From contig CAVFTR010000008.1 in the NCBI GenBank assembly GCA_963625685.1, positions 1 to 64,000 on the forward strand: DNA of 64,000 bases. The letters are read 5' to 3'. The stretch is from F23-B02 sp963625685 (lineage in GTDB: Bacteria; Bacillota; Clostridia; Oscillospirales; Oscillospiraceae). Positions within the stretch are counted from its first letter, which is position 1. Every line of letters begins with the position of its first letter. The notes under the pieces are model-generated. The model made no database searches, was not told the DNA's origin, and saw only the letters and a program-made list of their open reading frames with translations. The translations under genes and the position numbers were made by a program. Shown piece by piece: positions 1-6,941 of this stretch.

Positions 1-50
1 TATTGAAATCAACAGAAAAAGAGCAAAACTTTTCATTTCCCGCTACTAAA

Positions 51-92
51 CATAAATTAGTTTATGTGAAGCTTCACATAAACTAATCTATG
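51..92. repeat. 42-bp near-perfect palindrome
   Basis: Positions 57-86 are a perfect 30-bp inverted repeat centred on the HindIII-like hexamer AAGCTT. With positions 51-56 and 87-92 the symmetry extends to 42 bp with a single mismatched pair (55/88). The core contains TATGTGAA and its complement. There is no T-run, so it is not a classical terminator. It could be an operator for a gene beyond the left edge, a recombinase site or a cruciform-forming element; the sequence does not decide between these. Confidence 0.7.
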
Positions 93-128
93 CTGCGTCA
101 TATTCGTTTTCTCCTTTTCTGCACAGCA

Positions 129-154
129 AAAAGCAGCCCCGAAGGACTGCTTTT
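129..154 (-). terminator. Terminator of the toxin-antitoxin operon
   Basis: An 8-bp stem (AAAAGCAG pairing with CTGCTTTT) with two further inner pairs and a small loop; read on the minus strand it ends in a T-run. It lies about 90 nt past the toxin stop codon. Confidence 0.7.
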
Positions 155-245
155 CGTGGTTGATATTGGTTTGTATTTCAGGCTGAGGAAGCAACAGGTC
201 CAGAACGGGTGCCGTTCCGGATCTGTTGGACGTATTGCCGGACCG

Positions 246-548
246 TCAGAACTGACTGGGCGAGTAGCGCACGGTGAGAACGACGACGGTGCGCAGCTTC
301 TCGTCGATGCGATAGATGGCGGTGTAGTTTTTGATGAGGAGTTGTCGGTAGCCCTTCCCGGCATACGCGCCGGTTTTCCGTTCCGCGCAGCGGCGCGGCA
401 TGGAATCCAGCGAGAGAATTTCCTCCGTAATGGTATCAACGAGCTTCATCGCCGTTTCCGGCTCTGAAAGCGTCCGCGCAATATACGAATAGATGCTGTC
501 CAAATCCCGGAGGGCACGGGGCGAGAGCTTTACGCTGTACTTATCCAA
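246..548 (-). CDS. RelE/ParE-family type II toxin
   Basis: A 100-aa protein with the compact RelE/ParE pattern: N-terminal LSPRALRDLDSIYSYIA helix pair, central RRCAERK segment, RQLLIKNYTAIYRID strand pair and C-terminal VVVLTVRYS strand. Family members are either ribosome-dependent mRNA endonucleases or gyrase poisons; the N-terminal helical hairpin (LRDLDSIYSYIARTL) looks more ParE-like, but the target cannot be told from sequence. It overlaps the 3' end of the antitoxin gene by 8 bp, so the pair is translationally coupled and neutralised by the upstream product. Length is normal and no disruption is seen. Confidence 0.85.
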   Translation of the reverse strand: MDKYSVKLSPRALRDLDSIYSYIARTLSEPETAMKLVDTITEEILSLDSMPRRCAERKTGAYAGKGYRQLLIKNYTAIYRIDEKLRTVVVLTVRYSPSQF

Positions 549-804
549 AATACTTCCTCCTCAGTGAAGCAAGCGCCTCCTTTGCGTCGAGAAGCTGACC
601 GCCCGCGGCGATCTCCTGCTCCGCGTCTGCAATCGCTTTGTCTGTCGCAATGCAATCCAGCATCTCCTCATACGTTTCGATGCTCATGATCACCAGATCG
701 CCGTAGCCGTTTTTGGTGATGAAAACAGGCTCGCGGCGCGCATGGCAGGCGTCAGAGATTTCCGTTGTGTTCCTCAGGTCTGTGATGGGTCTGATCTGCG
801 GCAT
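541..804 (-). CDS. Phd/YefM-family antitoxin
   Basis: An 87-aa antitoxin. I start it at the ATG at 804 (MPQIRPITDL), preceded by a strong GGAGGTGG Shine-Dalgarno at 809-816; a longer reading from 858 would begin inside the promoter. Residues 1-55 fit the Phd/YefM fold: IRPITDLRNTTEISDACH, then EPVFITKNGYGDLVIMSIETYEEM. The C-terminal part is the likely toxin-binding region. The product normally represses its own promoter and neutralises the downstream RelE/ParE toxin. Confidence 0.85.
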   Translation of the reverse strand: MPQIRPITDLRNTTEISDACHARREPVFITKNGYGDLVIMSIETYEEMLDCIATDKAIADAEQEIAAGGQLLDAKEALASLRRKYFG

Positions 805-829
805 ATCGCCACCTCCTTTCTTGTGCATA

Positions 830-858
830 ATTATAGCATTATTATGTGCAAAATACAA
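830..858 (-). promoter_or_regulatory. Promoter of the toxin-antitoxin operon
   Basis: Minus-strand TTGTAT (-35, 853-858), 17-nt spacer, TATAAT (-10, 830-835). A partial inverted repeat (GCATAAT / ATTATGTGC on the plus strand, about 824-849) covers the -10, as expected for autorepression by a Phd-type antitoxin. Confidence 0.7.
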
Positions 859-896
859 GAGGTTTGGGGCAGGGGCAGATCATAAAAAAGTTACAA

Positions 897-1097
897 TCAT
901 CGCTCCGGCGTTTTTCTCCGCACCTTCTCCCGCAGGTCGGTGTCCCGGTAGCAGGGGCGGCGGCAGACCAGCCCGTACCGCCCGCAGCCGTGGCAGAAAT
1001 GCCCCTCCGGGGCGATGGGGTGGGGCGTTTCCTCCTTATCCGGGCGCGGCAGGCGGAGCATCAGGCGCTCCAGCGGGTTTTTCGTAAAGAGCGTCAT
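897..1097 (-). CDS. Small Cys-rich protein of a mobile-element relic
   Basis: A 66-aa ORF overlapping the preceding relic gene by 4 bp (ATGA). Its centre has the cysteines CHGCGRYGLVCRRPCY, which could bind zinc; the rest is basic. I do not recognise a named family. Coupling to a conjugative-element remnant suggests it came with that element. It may be intact but without function now. Confidence that it is a real gene is moderate. Confidence 0.45.
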   Translation of the reverse strand: MTLFTKNPLERLMLRLPRPDKEETPHPIAPEGHFCHGCGRYGLVCRRPCYRDTDLREKVRRKTPER

Positions 1098-1399
1098 TCA
1101 TCTGCGACCTCCGTTTCCTCCGGCTCGTCCTCATTTTCGTATTCCTCGTCATCCTCGCCGTAGTCGTAATCGTCCAGATCGGCGGGGCCCTTCGTCTGGG
1201 GCTTCGGCTTCCGTAGCTTGAACCAGTACAGTGCGCCGCCGCCCGCCAGCACGAGCAGCAGCGCCACGACCAGCAGGGCGCTGCCGCAGCGTGGGCATTT
1301 GCCAATGACCTCACGACCGGAGGGAAACAGCACCTCCGCGCCGGAGATGGCCTTGTAGGTTTTCACGAGCTCAGTGAGCATCTCTGCGATGCCGGCCAT
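1094..1399 (-). pseudogene. Fused relic: TopB C-terminus joined to DUF4366-type membrane tail
   Basis: The 101-aa frame joins two unrelated pieces. Residues 1-41 (AEMLTELVKTYK, then LFPSGREVIGKCPRCGSA) match the C-terminal region of conjugative-element type IA topoisomerases (TopB), including the first CxxC of a zinc ribbon. Residues 42-101 are a membrane segment (LLVVALLLVLAGGGALYWF), a basic stop and a long acidic tail (DDYDYGEDDEEYENEDEPEE), the hallmark end of DUF4366/CD1107-family proteins of Tn1549-like elements. The simplest reading is an internal deletion that fused the 3' parts of two element genes in frame. The identification is from memory of these families, not from a search. Confidence 0.6.
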
Positions 1400-1611
1400 A
1401 TAAACGCATTGCAGCAGAACTCGGTCTGTCGAAAAATACAGTCAGCAGTTTTTGCACCCGGCACAATCTCGGTGGGAATCGGAATGCAGACGGAACCGTG
1501 CAGCACCCCTGCCGATACTGCGGCAAAGATGTGCCGCAAAAGCCGCACAGACGGGAGAAGCTCTACTGCTCGAACAAATGCCGATGTGCTTATTTTTAAA
1601 AGCGACGCATA
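1378..1611 (+). pseudogene. Truncated HTH + zinc-finger mobile-element protein
   Basis: An open frame without a start codon encodes a helix-turn-helix (YKRIAAELGLSKNTVSSFC) followed by a zinc finger (CRYCGKDV, then CSNKCRCAYF) and a stop at 1609-1611. This arrangement is common in small DNA-binding proteins of Firmicutes mobile elements. The frame runs upstream only to a TGA at 1375-1377, where it meets the topB relic on the opposite strand, so the 5' part was lost at the same junction (about 1395-1402). Confidence 0.6.
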
Positions 1612-1658
1612 AAAAACAACGGATGCTCTCCCGAACATCCGTTGTTTTTCTGTATTCA
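1611..1658. repeat. Terminator-like hairpin repeat, copy 1
   Basis: A 14-bp perfect stem (AAAAACAACGGATG with its complement) around a 10-nt loop, flanked by A- and T-runs, so it can terminate in both directions. It ends the HTH relic on the plus strand and the tautomerase operon on the minus strand. The 48 bp recur at 3425-3472 with one substitution (position 1652 versus 3466). Confidence 0.85.
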
Positions 1659-1713
1659 GTGGCCTCCGCAAAACGCAGAGGTCTCTTTTACCGTCCGCTT
1701 TCGCGTCAGGGCA

Positions 1714-2076
1714 TCACCAATCGCAGTTATCCGCCCGAGAGATACCTCCCAGCATTCCGCAGGCCAGCGGGATGTCATTGATGAGGATGCTGATCTCCAT
1801 CTTGTTTTCGCCGGTCATCTCTGCGAGCTTGTCTGTCAGGGCGGTCATGATAGCATTCTTGGCCTGCTGGGTGCGATCCGGAATAGTCGTCCAGTCGATG
1901 CGGACAATGGGTGCAGTCTTGCGAACGTCCTCCGGTGCCATCTCGTGGATGTAGACATACACATTCTTCAGCGGTGTGCTGGTATTGCCGTGGATTGTTG
2001 CAGCGGCAAAGTCCATAAGATCCTTCTTCCACTCAAGGCTGTGCTTTCCGGTCACGGTAACATGTACATGCGGCAT
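1714..2076 (-). CDS. Tautomerase-superfamily protein (two-repeat form)
   Basis: A 120-aa protein starting Met-Pro (MPHVHVTVTG), so processing would leave the N-terminal proline that is the catalytic base in 4-oxalocrotonate tautomerases. Length is twice the usual 60-aa unit: residues 2-58 and 59-115 each follow strand-helix-strand (VHVTVTG..LMDFAAATIHG..VYVYIHEM and IVRIDWT..IMTALTDKLAEM..ISILINDI). Only the first unit has the terminal Pro. The substrate is unknown. It is the second gene of an operon, 15 nt after the HD-domain gene. Confidence 0.75.
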   Translation of the reverse strand: MPHVHVTVTGKHSLEWKKDLMDFAAATIHGNTSTPLKNVYVYIHEMAPEDVRKTAPIVRIDWTTIPDRTQQAKNAIMTALTDKLAEMTGENKMEISILINDIPLACGMLGGISRADNCDW

Positions 2077-2091
2077 TGTTGATTCCTCCTA

Positions 2092-2673
2092 TTATTTTTT
2101 CATCTGTTGATTGATCTGATCCTCGCAGGCTTTCATCGCTTCCAGCGTCTGCGCAAGCAGCTCGTCAAGCTCCCAGCCGAGGCGCTGCGCTCCGATGATA
2201 ATGATGTCACGGCTGCATCCCGCCGCGAACTTTCGATCCTTGAACTTCTTTTTCAGGCTGGACAGCTCCATGTCCTTGCAGCTCTTACTCGGGCGCATCC
2301 TGGCCGCCGCGCCGATCAGACCTGTCAGCTCGTCCACCGCGAACAAAACCTTCTCCATGAGATGCTCCGGCTCCACATCGCAGCAGATGCCATAGCCGTG
2401 GGAGCATACCGCGTGGATCAGGTCATCGCCGCAGCCCGCCTCTTTCAGCAGCTCGGGTGCCTTTGCGCAGTGCTGCTCCGGCCACATCTCAAAATCCACA
2501 TCGTGCAGCAGTCCCACCACAGCCCAAAAATCCGCCTCATCACCGTATCCCAGCTTTTCGGCAAACCAGCGCATAACGGCTTCTACCGTCAGGCCGTGCC
2601 GGTAATGGAACGGCTCGTGATTATATTTCCTCAGGGTGTCCAGCGCAGCCGCTCTGTCAATACATGCTCTCAT
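2092..2673 (-). CDS. HD-domain hydrolase-like protein
   Basis: A 193-aa protein with HD-superfamily metal ligands: H (FHYRHGLTVEAVMRW), the doublet LLHDVDFE, and later AVCSHGYG. HD proteins are metal-dependent phosphohydrolases; the substrate here is not predictable. I start at the ATG at 2673 because GGGGAGGA sits 8 nt upstream; the GTG at 2706 has no clear ribosome site. It heads the operon with the tautomerase and is divergent from the XRE-cupin regulator, which probably controls it. Confidence 0.75.
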   Translation of the reverse strand: MRACIDRAAALDTLRKYNHEPFHYRHGLTVEAVMRWFAEKLGYGDEADFWAVVGLLHDVDFEMWPEQHCAKAPELLKEAGCGDDLIHAVCSHGYGICCDVEPEHLMEKVLFAVDELTGLIGAAARMRPSKSCKDMELSSLKKKFKDRKFAAGCSRDIIIIGAQRLGWELDELLAQTLEAMKACEDQINQQMKK

Positions 2674-2794
2674 AGTGTTCGTCCTCCCCGTATAAACAGT
2701 TTTCACCTACCCTTTCCGCTTGGCGTATTTACGTTCAAAAAGCACTTGCAAAACGGCGTGATAGATGATAATATAATTTATAGTTCGTAAATTA

Positions 2795-2823
2795 AAATTA
2801 CTATAACAAATTATATTTGTCAA
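2795..2823 (-). promoter_or_regulatory. Divergent promoter with palindromic operator
   Basis: Minus-strand TTGACA at 2818-2823 with a weak -10 TAATTT at 2795-2800 (17-nt spacer) would drive the HD-tautomerase operon. The perfect interrupted palindrome ACAAAT-TAT-ATTTGT at 2806-2820 overlaps the -35, as expected for an operator of the divergently transcribed XRE-family regulator. Confidence 0.55.
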
Positions 2824-2852
2824 GTAGTAAAATATATTTTGTGGTGAATACT

Positions 2853-3404
2853 ATGGAGATCAGCCGAATATTGGCAGAAAATCTGAAAGCGATACGCACG
2901 CAGCAGAACCTGAGCCTTGGTCAGTTGGCAGAGTGCAGCGGCATGAGCAAGGTCATGCTGGCGCAGCTGGAAAAGGGGGACTCCAATCCTACCATCAATA
3001 CTATTCTGAAAATCGCCAATGCGCTGAACGTGCCCTATATGACGCTGCTCAACTCCACGGGGAGCTCTGCTGTCGTGGTATCCAAGAAGGATCTTCCTCT
3101 GCAAAGCAGCGGCGATGGACACTGCCGCGCCTACTGCTATTATGCCGGAAGTGCGGAGCGCAATTTTGAGTGGTATCAGATGGAGATAGATCCTGACTAT
3201 GATTATATGTCCATAGGGCACAACGGGCGTGTGCTGGAATATGTGGTCGTCCAATCCGGCGATATGACGATGGTCGTCAACGGCAAACGATATGAGCTTC
3301 ATGCCGGTGACTCTATCAGCTTTCAGGCATCGGAGGAGCATCACTACATAAATTCCGGCACTGAAACCGCCTACGCCAGCAGTCTGCTCTATTACCTGCC
3401 CTGA
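2853..3404 (+). CDS. XRE-family regulator with C-terminal cupin domain
   Basis: A 183-aa regulator. Residues 1-62 are an XRE helix-turn-helix (LAENLKAIRTQQNLSLGQLAECSGMSKVMLAQLEKG). Residues about 105-183 are a cupin beta-barrel (EYVVVQSGDMTMVVNGKRYELHAGDSISFQASEEHHYIN). Such proteins are usually repressors or activators that sense a small ligand in the cupin. The start is the ATG at 2853; the TTG at 2817 lies inside the operator. It is transcribed away from the HD-tautomerase operon and ends just before copy 2 of the hairpin repeat. Confidence 0.85.
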   Translation: MEISRILAENLKAIRTQQNLSLGQLAECSGMSKVMLAQLEKGDSNPTINTILKIANALNVPYMTLLNSTGSSAVVVSKKDLPLQSSGDGHCRAYCYYAGSAERNFEWYQMEIDPDYDYMSIGHNGRVLEYVVVQSGDMTMVVNGKRYELHAGDSISFQASEEHHYINSGTETAYASSLLYYLP

Positions 3405-3424
3405 AATATTTGCTTTTACGATCC

Positions 3425-3472
3425 AAAAAACAACGGATGCTCTCCCGAACATCCGTTGTTTTTCTATATTCA
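3425..3472. repeat. Terminator-like hairpin repeat, copy 2
   Basis: Identical to 1611-1658 except one base. It lies 20 nt after the stop of the XRE-cupin gene and would terminate it. The two copies are direct repeats bracketing the three-gene cassette. Confidence 0.85.
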
Positions 3473-3482
3473 AATATCTTCA

Positions 3483-3571
3483 TCAGCCGCCGTAGCCGAA
3501 GAAGCCGGGGAGCTGCTGGGACTGTGAGCTCTGCTGTGCCGACGCCGCTCTCTGACCGTCCGGAGCGATCC
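3483..3571 (-). other. Possible C-terminal tail of a lost gene
   Basis: On the minus strand a short open frame ends LPGFFGYGG and a TGA at 3483-3485, preceded by a Ser/Gln-rich stretch. It looks like the low-complexity tail of a larger protein whose body is missing. It has no credible start. Chance cannot be excluded. Confidence 0.25.
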
Positions 3572-3745
3572 TCAAAACAGATCGCTATGAGAGCCTGTCC
3601 TGATCAATTTCAAAATCAAAGTATCTCTAACGACCTTGTAAACAAGCAGCCAATCCGGCTCATTGTGGCACTCTCTCATGTCCTTATAGTTTCTGGAGTT
3701 AGTGAGAGCGTGATCCCGATATGCCTCCGGCAATGGCTGCTCATT
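3572..3745 (-). pseudogene. Decayed YafQ/RelE-type mRNA interferase toxin
   Basis: The minus-strand frame reads LPEAYRDHALTN, then DMRECHNEPDWLLVYKV, then LIRTGSHSDLF and stop. This is the conserved C-terminal half of YafQ-type toxins (the E-C-H-x-E-P-D-W-L-L-x-Y core and the terminal TGSHSDLF). An in-frame TGA at 3746-3748 directly precedes the block, and no N-terminal half or antitoxin gene is recognisable upstream, so the gene is a truncated or nonsense-mutated remnant. Positions 3746-3942 hold nothing else that I can identify. Confidence 0.7.
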
Positions 3746-3942
3746 TCATAACAGCGTATGGTCTGCTTTGAAAATGCAACGGTCGGGAAGAAAAGTATCA
3801 GAGTAATTATCAAGCACAAAAAGCGGTCTGAAAAGGGGTGTTTTTACGGTGAAAAACGAAGGCGTTTTCAACGCGGTGATACTTATCTTGAAAGCAGAAA
3901 TGCGAAAAAGCCTTGTGCCAAGCCGCTTTCAGGGCATAGAAA

Positions 3943-3988
3943 AAGAACCGCAGTTGCAATACATATCGTATCACAATTACGGTTCTTA
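3943..3988 (-). terminator. Terminator of the tRNA-Leu gene
   Basis: Imperfect 14-bp stem (AAGAACCG side pairing with CGGTTCTT) followed on the minus strand by TTTTC, starting just 3 nt past the tRNA 3' end. Confidence 0.6.
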
Positions 3989-3990
3989 TT

Positions 3991-4076
3991 TGGTGCCGGT
4001 GGTGGGACTCGAACCCACACGGAGTCGCCCCCGGCGGATTTTGAATCCGCTACGTCTACCATTCCATCACACCGGC
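3991..4076 (-). tRNA. tRNA-Leu (anticodon CAA)
   Basis: An 86-nt class II tRNA with encoded CCA. The acceptor stem GCCGGTG pairs with CACCGGC; the anticodon stem GCGGA/TCCGC encloses loop TTCAAAA, giving anticodon CAA; there is a long variable arm and the T-arm GTGGGTTCGAGTCCCAC. It lies between the accessory left end and the core genes, with its 3' end facing the accessory DNA, the usual geometry for a tRNA used as an integration site. Confidence 0.95.
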
Positions 4077-4250
4077 AGGCAGAAACAAAAGCATTATAAC
4101 CTATAAAAACACATTATTCAAGTACGGTATCTATAATAATCGTGTAATTTTTTGTTCTCAGATTACAATTTTTTTGTTTTTGCCTCTACCATAATTGAAA
4201 ATTGTATGTTACAATATTTCAATGTAAAAATATAAGAAAGAGGTCAAACC

Positions 4251-4940
4251 ATGAAAAAGATACTCGTACTTGAAGACGAACCGAATATCCGCAGTTTTGT
4301 GGTCATCAACCTCCGCCGCAACGGATATGAGCCTGTCGAGGCCGAAAACGGCATGGCTGCTCTGGCCATGCTCGAGAAGAATCCCGATATCAGTCTTGCG
4401 CTTCTGGACGTTATGCTCCCGGATATCGACGGCTTCGAGGTCTGCCGCCGCATCCGGGCCTCCGGCTCGAAGATCGGTATAATAATGCTCACGGCAAAGA
4501 GCCAGGAGATAGACAAGGTCACCGGCCTTATGACCGGAGCCGACGATTACGTCACGAAGCCCTTCTCCCCGGCCGAGCTCACCGCGCGCGTCGACGCGCT
4601 CGTGCGCCGTCTCGGGAACGACGCGGGCGACAAGCCCAGCTATGAGATATCGAGCGGCCCGTTCCTGCTAAATACGCGCAACCGCACGCTGGAAAAGGAC
4701 TGCAAGCGCCTTAAGCTCACACAGATAGAGTATCTGCTCATGAAGCTGTTCATGGAAAACCCCGGCAAGGCGATGTCCCGCGAGGATATCCTCAAGGCCG
4801 TCTGGGGCGACGATTTTTCGGGCGAGCTGAAAACGGTGGACGTCAATATCCGACGTCTGCGCCTGAAGATCGAGGCCGATCCCACGGAGCCGGAATTTCT
4901 CACCACCGTCTGGGGCTTCGGCTACAAGTGGGGCTATTAA
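4251..4940 (+). CDS. OmpR/PhoB-family response regulator
   Basis: A 229-aa two-component regulator. The receiver domain (residues 1-120) has the acidic pair E8/D9, phospho-acceptor D53 (LALLDVMLPDIDG), T in MLTAKS and the conserved Lys in DDYVTKPF. Residues about 130-229 are a winged-helix DNA-binding domain (LTQIEYLLMKLFMENPGKAMSRE, then VDVNIRRLRLKIE). It is followed 27 nt later by its cognate kinase. The RBS AAGAGG precedes the ATG; an extended -10 (TGTTACAAT, about 4208-4216) may belong to its promoter. Confidence 0.93.
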   Translation: MKKILVLEDEPNIRSFVVINLRRNGYEPVEAENGMAALAMLEKNPDISLALLDVMLPDIDGFEVCRRIRASGSKIGIIMLTAKSQEIDKVTGLMTGADDYVTKPFSPAELTARVDALVRRLGNDAGDKPSYEISSGPFLLNTRNRTLEKDCKRLKLTQIEYLLMKLFMENPGKAMSREDILKAVWGDDFSGELKTVDVNIRRLRLKIEADPTEPEFLTTVWGFGYKWGY

Positions 4941-4967
4941 GCTTTATTATTTCCCGGGAAGTGTCTA

Positions 4968-5963
4968 ATGTTGTTCAAGGATCTTAAATGGCAGCTGTTC
5001 GCCTCGAGCGTGGCGGCGGTCATACTCATCGCATGTCTTATCGCCTTTGCCGCGAATAAGCTCATCATTCCGGCGATCGTGATCGCCGTCGCCGTAGCGG
5101 CGTATATCATTCTTGTGAACATCTGGTTCGATCATTATATATCCAAGCCCATCGAGGACCTGAGCGAATCGGCAAAGCACATCGCCGACGGCAGCTACGG
5201 CGCCCAGGTGCCGTCTGTCGGAGACAACGAGATCGGCAGGCTCACGGACGATATAAATCTCATGTCCGAAAAGATAGCGCGCTCGGATAAGGCGACGGCC
5301 GAGTTCATATCGCAGATATCGCACGAGCTGCGCACGCCGCTGACGGCCATTCTCGGCTGGAGCGAAACGCTGCAGTACGACCCGGCTATAAAGGACGAGT
5401 CGCTGCGCGGCGTGAAGATAATCTCCAAGGAGGCCGAGAGGCTGACCGGCATGGTCGCCGATCTTCTGGAGTTTACACGCATACAGGACGGCAGGTTCAA
5501 CCTGCGCATGGAGCTCGTTGATATCGCGGCCGAGCTCGAGGATTCGCTGTTTACCTACGGCCGGCTCATGAGCGAGGCCGGCATCGAGGTCGAGTACGAG
5601 CCGCCTGAATACGATATCCCGCTCATATCGGCAGACCCCGAGCGTCTCAAGCAGGTGTTTCTCAACCTTCTGGACAACGCCGCAAAGCACGGCGGCGACG
5701 GCGGGAGGGTCAGCATAACGCTCACTCTCGAAAAGGACTGCGTCATTATACGCATACGCGACTACGGCAGAGGCATCCCCGCCGCGGAGCTCCCCTTTGT
5801 CAAAAACAGATTCTATAAAGGCAGCAGCAAAAACCGCGGCAGCGGCATAGGCCTGGCCGTATGCGACGAGATAATCACGCGTCACGGCGGCAGGCTCGAT
5901 ATCGCCAACGCCGAGGGCGGCGGCTGCATCGCCGTGATAAGCCTGCCGCTGTCGGAAAATTGA
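4968..5963 (+). CDS. Membrane sensor histidine kinase (HAMP)
   Basis: A 331-aa kinase. Two membrane helices (about 10-30 and 33-52) are separated by almost no external loop, so it probably senses within the membrane or through a partner. A HAMP domain follows (about 53-105), then the phospho-acceptor His119 in ISHELRTPLTAIL, then the ATP-binding domain with N-box LLDNAAKHG, RDYGRGIP and SGIGLAVC. It is paired with the upstream response regulator. The stimulus is not apparent. Confidence 0.92.
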   Translation: MLFKDLKWQLFASSVAAVILIACLIAFAANKLIIPAIVIAVAVAAYIILVNIWFDHYISKPIEDLSESAKHIADGSYGAQVPSVGDNEIGRLTDDINLMSEKIARSDKATAEFISQISHELRTPLTAILGWSETLQYDPAIKDESLRGVKIISKEAERLTGMVADLLEFTRIQDGRFNLRMELVDIAAELEDSLFTYGRLMSEAGIEVEYEPPEYDIPLISADPERLKQVFLNLLDNAAKHGGDGGRVSITLTLEKDCVIIRIRDYGRGIPAAELPFVKNRFYKGSSKNRGSGIGLAVCDEIITRHGGRLDIANAEGGGCIAVISLPLSEN

Positions 5964-5972
5964 GGTATATAA

Positions 5973-6926
5973 ATGTCAGATAAAAATTCAGAGTCTTCGG
6001 TAAAGTTCAAGACCTCCATCGGCGGCCAGGCGCTTATCGAGGGCATAATGATGCTCGGTCCCGATAAGCGTGCGATAGTCTGCCGCGGCTCGGGCGAGAT
6101 GGTGGAAAAGGTGGAGAGCGTCACTGCGCTCAGGGATAAGTCCCCCGTTCTCGGCCTGCCGCTTATCCGCGGCGTCGCGGCCTTCATATCGTCGATGGTA
6201 AACGGTGTGAAGGCTCTGTCGTATTCGGCAGACCAGCTCCCCGAGGATATGCAGGAGGAGCCGGATAAGATCGACCTGTGGATAGAGAAGCATTTTTCCG
6301 GCGAAACGGCGCAGAAGCTCGTTATCGGCATCGCCGTCGTTCTCGGCATCGCGCTTTCGCTGTTTCTCTTCCTGTTCCTGCCGACCTTCATAGTCGGCCT
6401 GTTTCCTGCCGTAAAGGCGGATTTTTACTGGAGAACGCTGCTTGAGGGCATACTCAAGCTCGTCATTTTCTTTTTCTATTTGATATTGTGCTCGAAAATG
6501 AAGGATATGAAGCGGCTGTTTGCATACCACGGCGCGGAGCATAAGACCATCTTCTGCTATGAAAAGGGTCTTCCGCTGACGGTCGAGAACGTCCGTCCAC
6601 AGCCGAGGCTCCACCCCAGATGCGGAACGAGCTTCATTTTCGTTGTTATCATAATAAGCATAATCGCGGGCTCGTTTATCCACGTATCCGACACGCTGCT
6701 GCGCATGGGGCTGAAATTTCTCATGCTGCCGCTCATAGTCGGTCTGAGCTACGAGCTCAACCGCTGGGTCGGAAGGCACGATAATCTGTGCTCGACGATA
6801 CTGTCGTGGCCGGGCAAGCAGTTCCAGCGCATAACGACTAACGAGCCGGACGATGAGATGATAGAATGTGCCATCCGTGCGCTTGAGCTCGTCATCCCGG
6901 AAGAAAAGGGCAGCGACGCCTGGTAA
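5973..6926 (+). CDS. DUF1385 (YqhQ-family) membrane protein
   Basis: A 317-aa protein with the DUF1385 signature: N-terminal GGQALIEGIMMLGPDKRAI, four or five membrane helices (about 113-140, 155-175, 215-235, 240-260), and the cytoplasmic motif YHGAEHKTIFCYE followed by RLHPRCGTSF. YqhQ-family proteins commonly sit next to prmC and prfA in Firmicutes; their biochemical role is not established. It begins 10 nt after the kinase and ends 15 nt before prmC. Confidence 0.85.
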   Translation: MSDKNSESSVKFKTSIGGQALIEGIMMLGPDKRAIVCRGSGEMVEKVESVTALRDKSPVLGLPLIRGVAAFISSMVNGVKALSYSADQLPEDMQEEPDKIDLWIEKHFSGETAQKLVIGIAVVLGIALSLFLFLFLPTFIVGLFPAVKADFYWRTLLEGILKLVIFFFYLILCSKMKDMKRLFAYHGAEHKTIFCYEKGLPLTVENVRPQPRLHPRCGTSFIFVVIIISIIAGSFIHVSDTLLRMGLKFLMLPLIVGLSYELNRWVGRHDNLCSTILSWPGKQFQRITTNEPDDEMIECAIRALELVIPEEKGSDAW

Positions 6927-6941
6927 ATAAGGATATGGAAA

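Noticed and set aside
1363..1671. Short ORFs across the hairpin repeats (also 2820-3473, 3410-3751)
   Set aside because: Their shared QRMFGRASVVF or QRMLSRTSVVF ends are just the two copies of the hairpin read in frame.
3849..4106. Plus-strand ORF reading through the tRNA-Leu region (VVGLEPTRSRP...)
   Set aside because: This peptide is the well-known false translation of antisense tRNA-Leu; the DNA encodes the tRNA.
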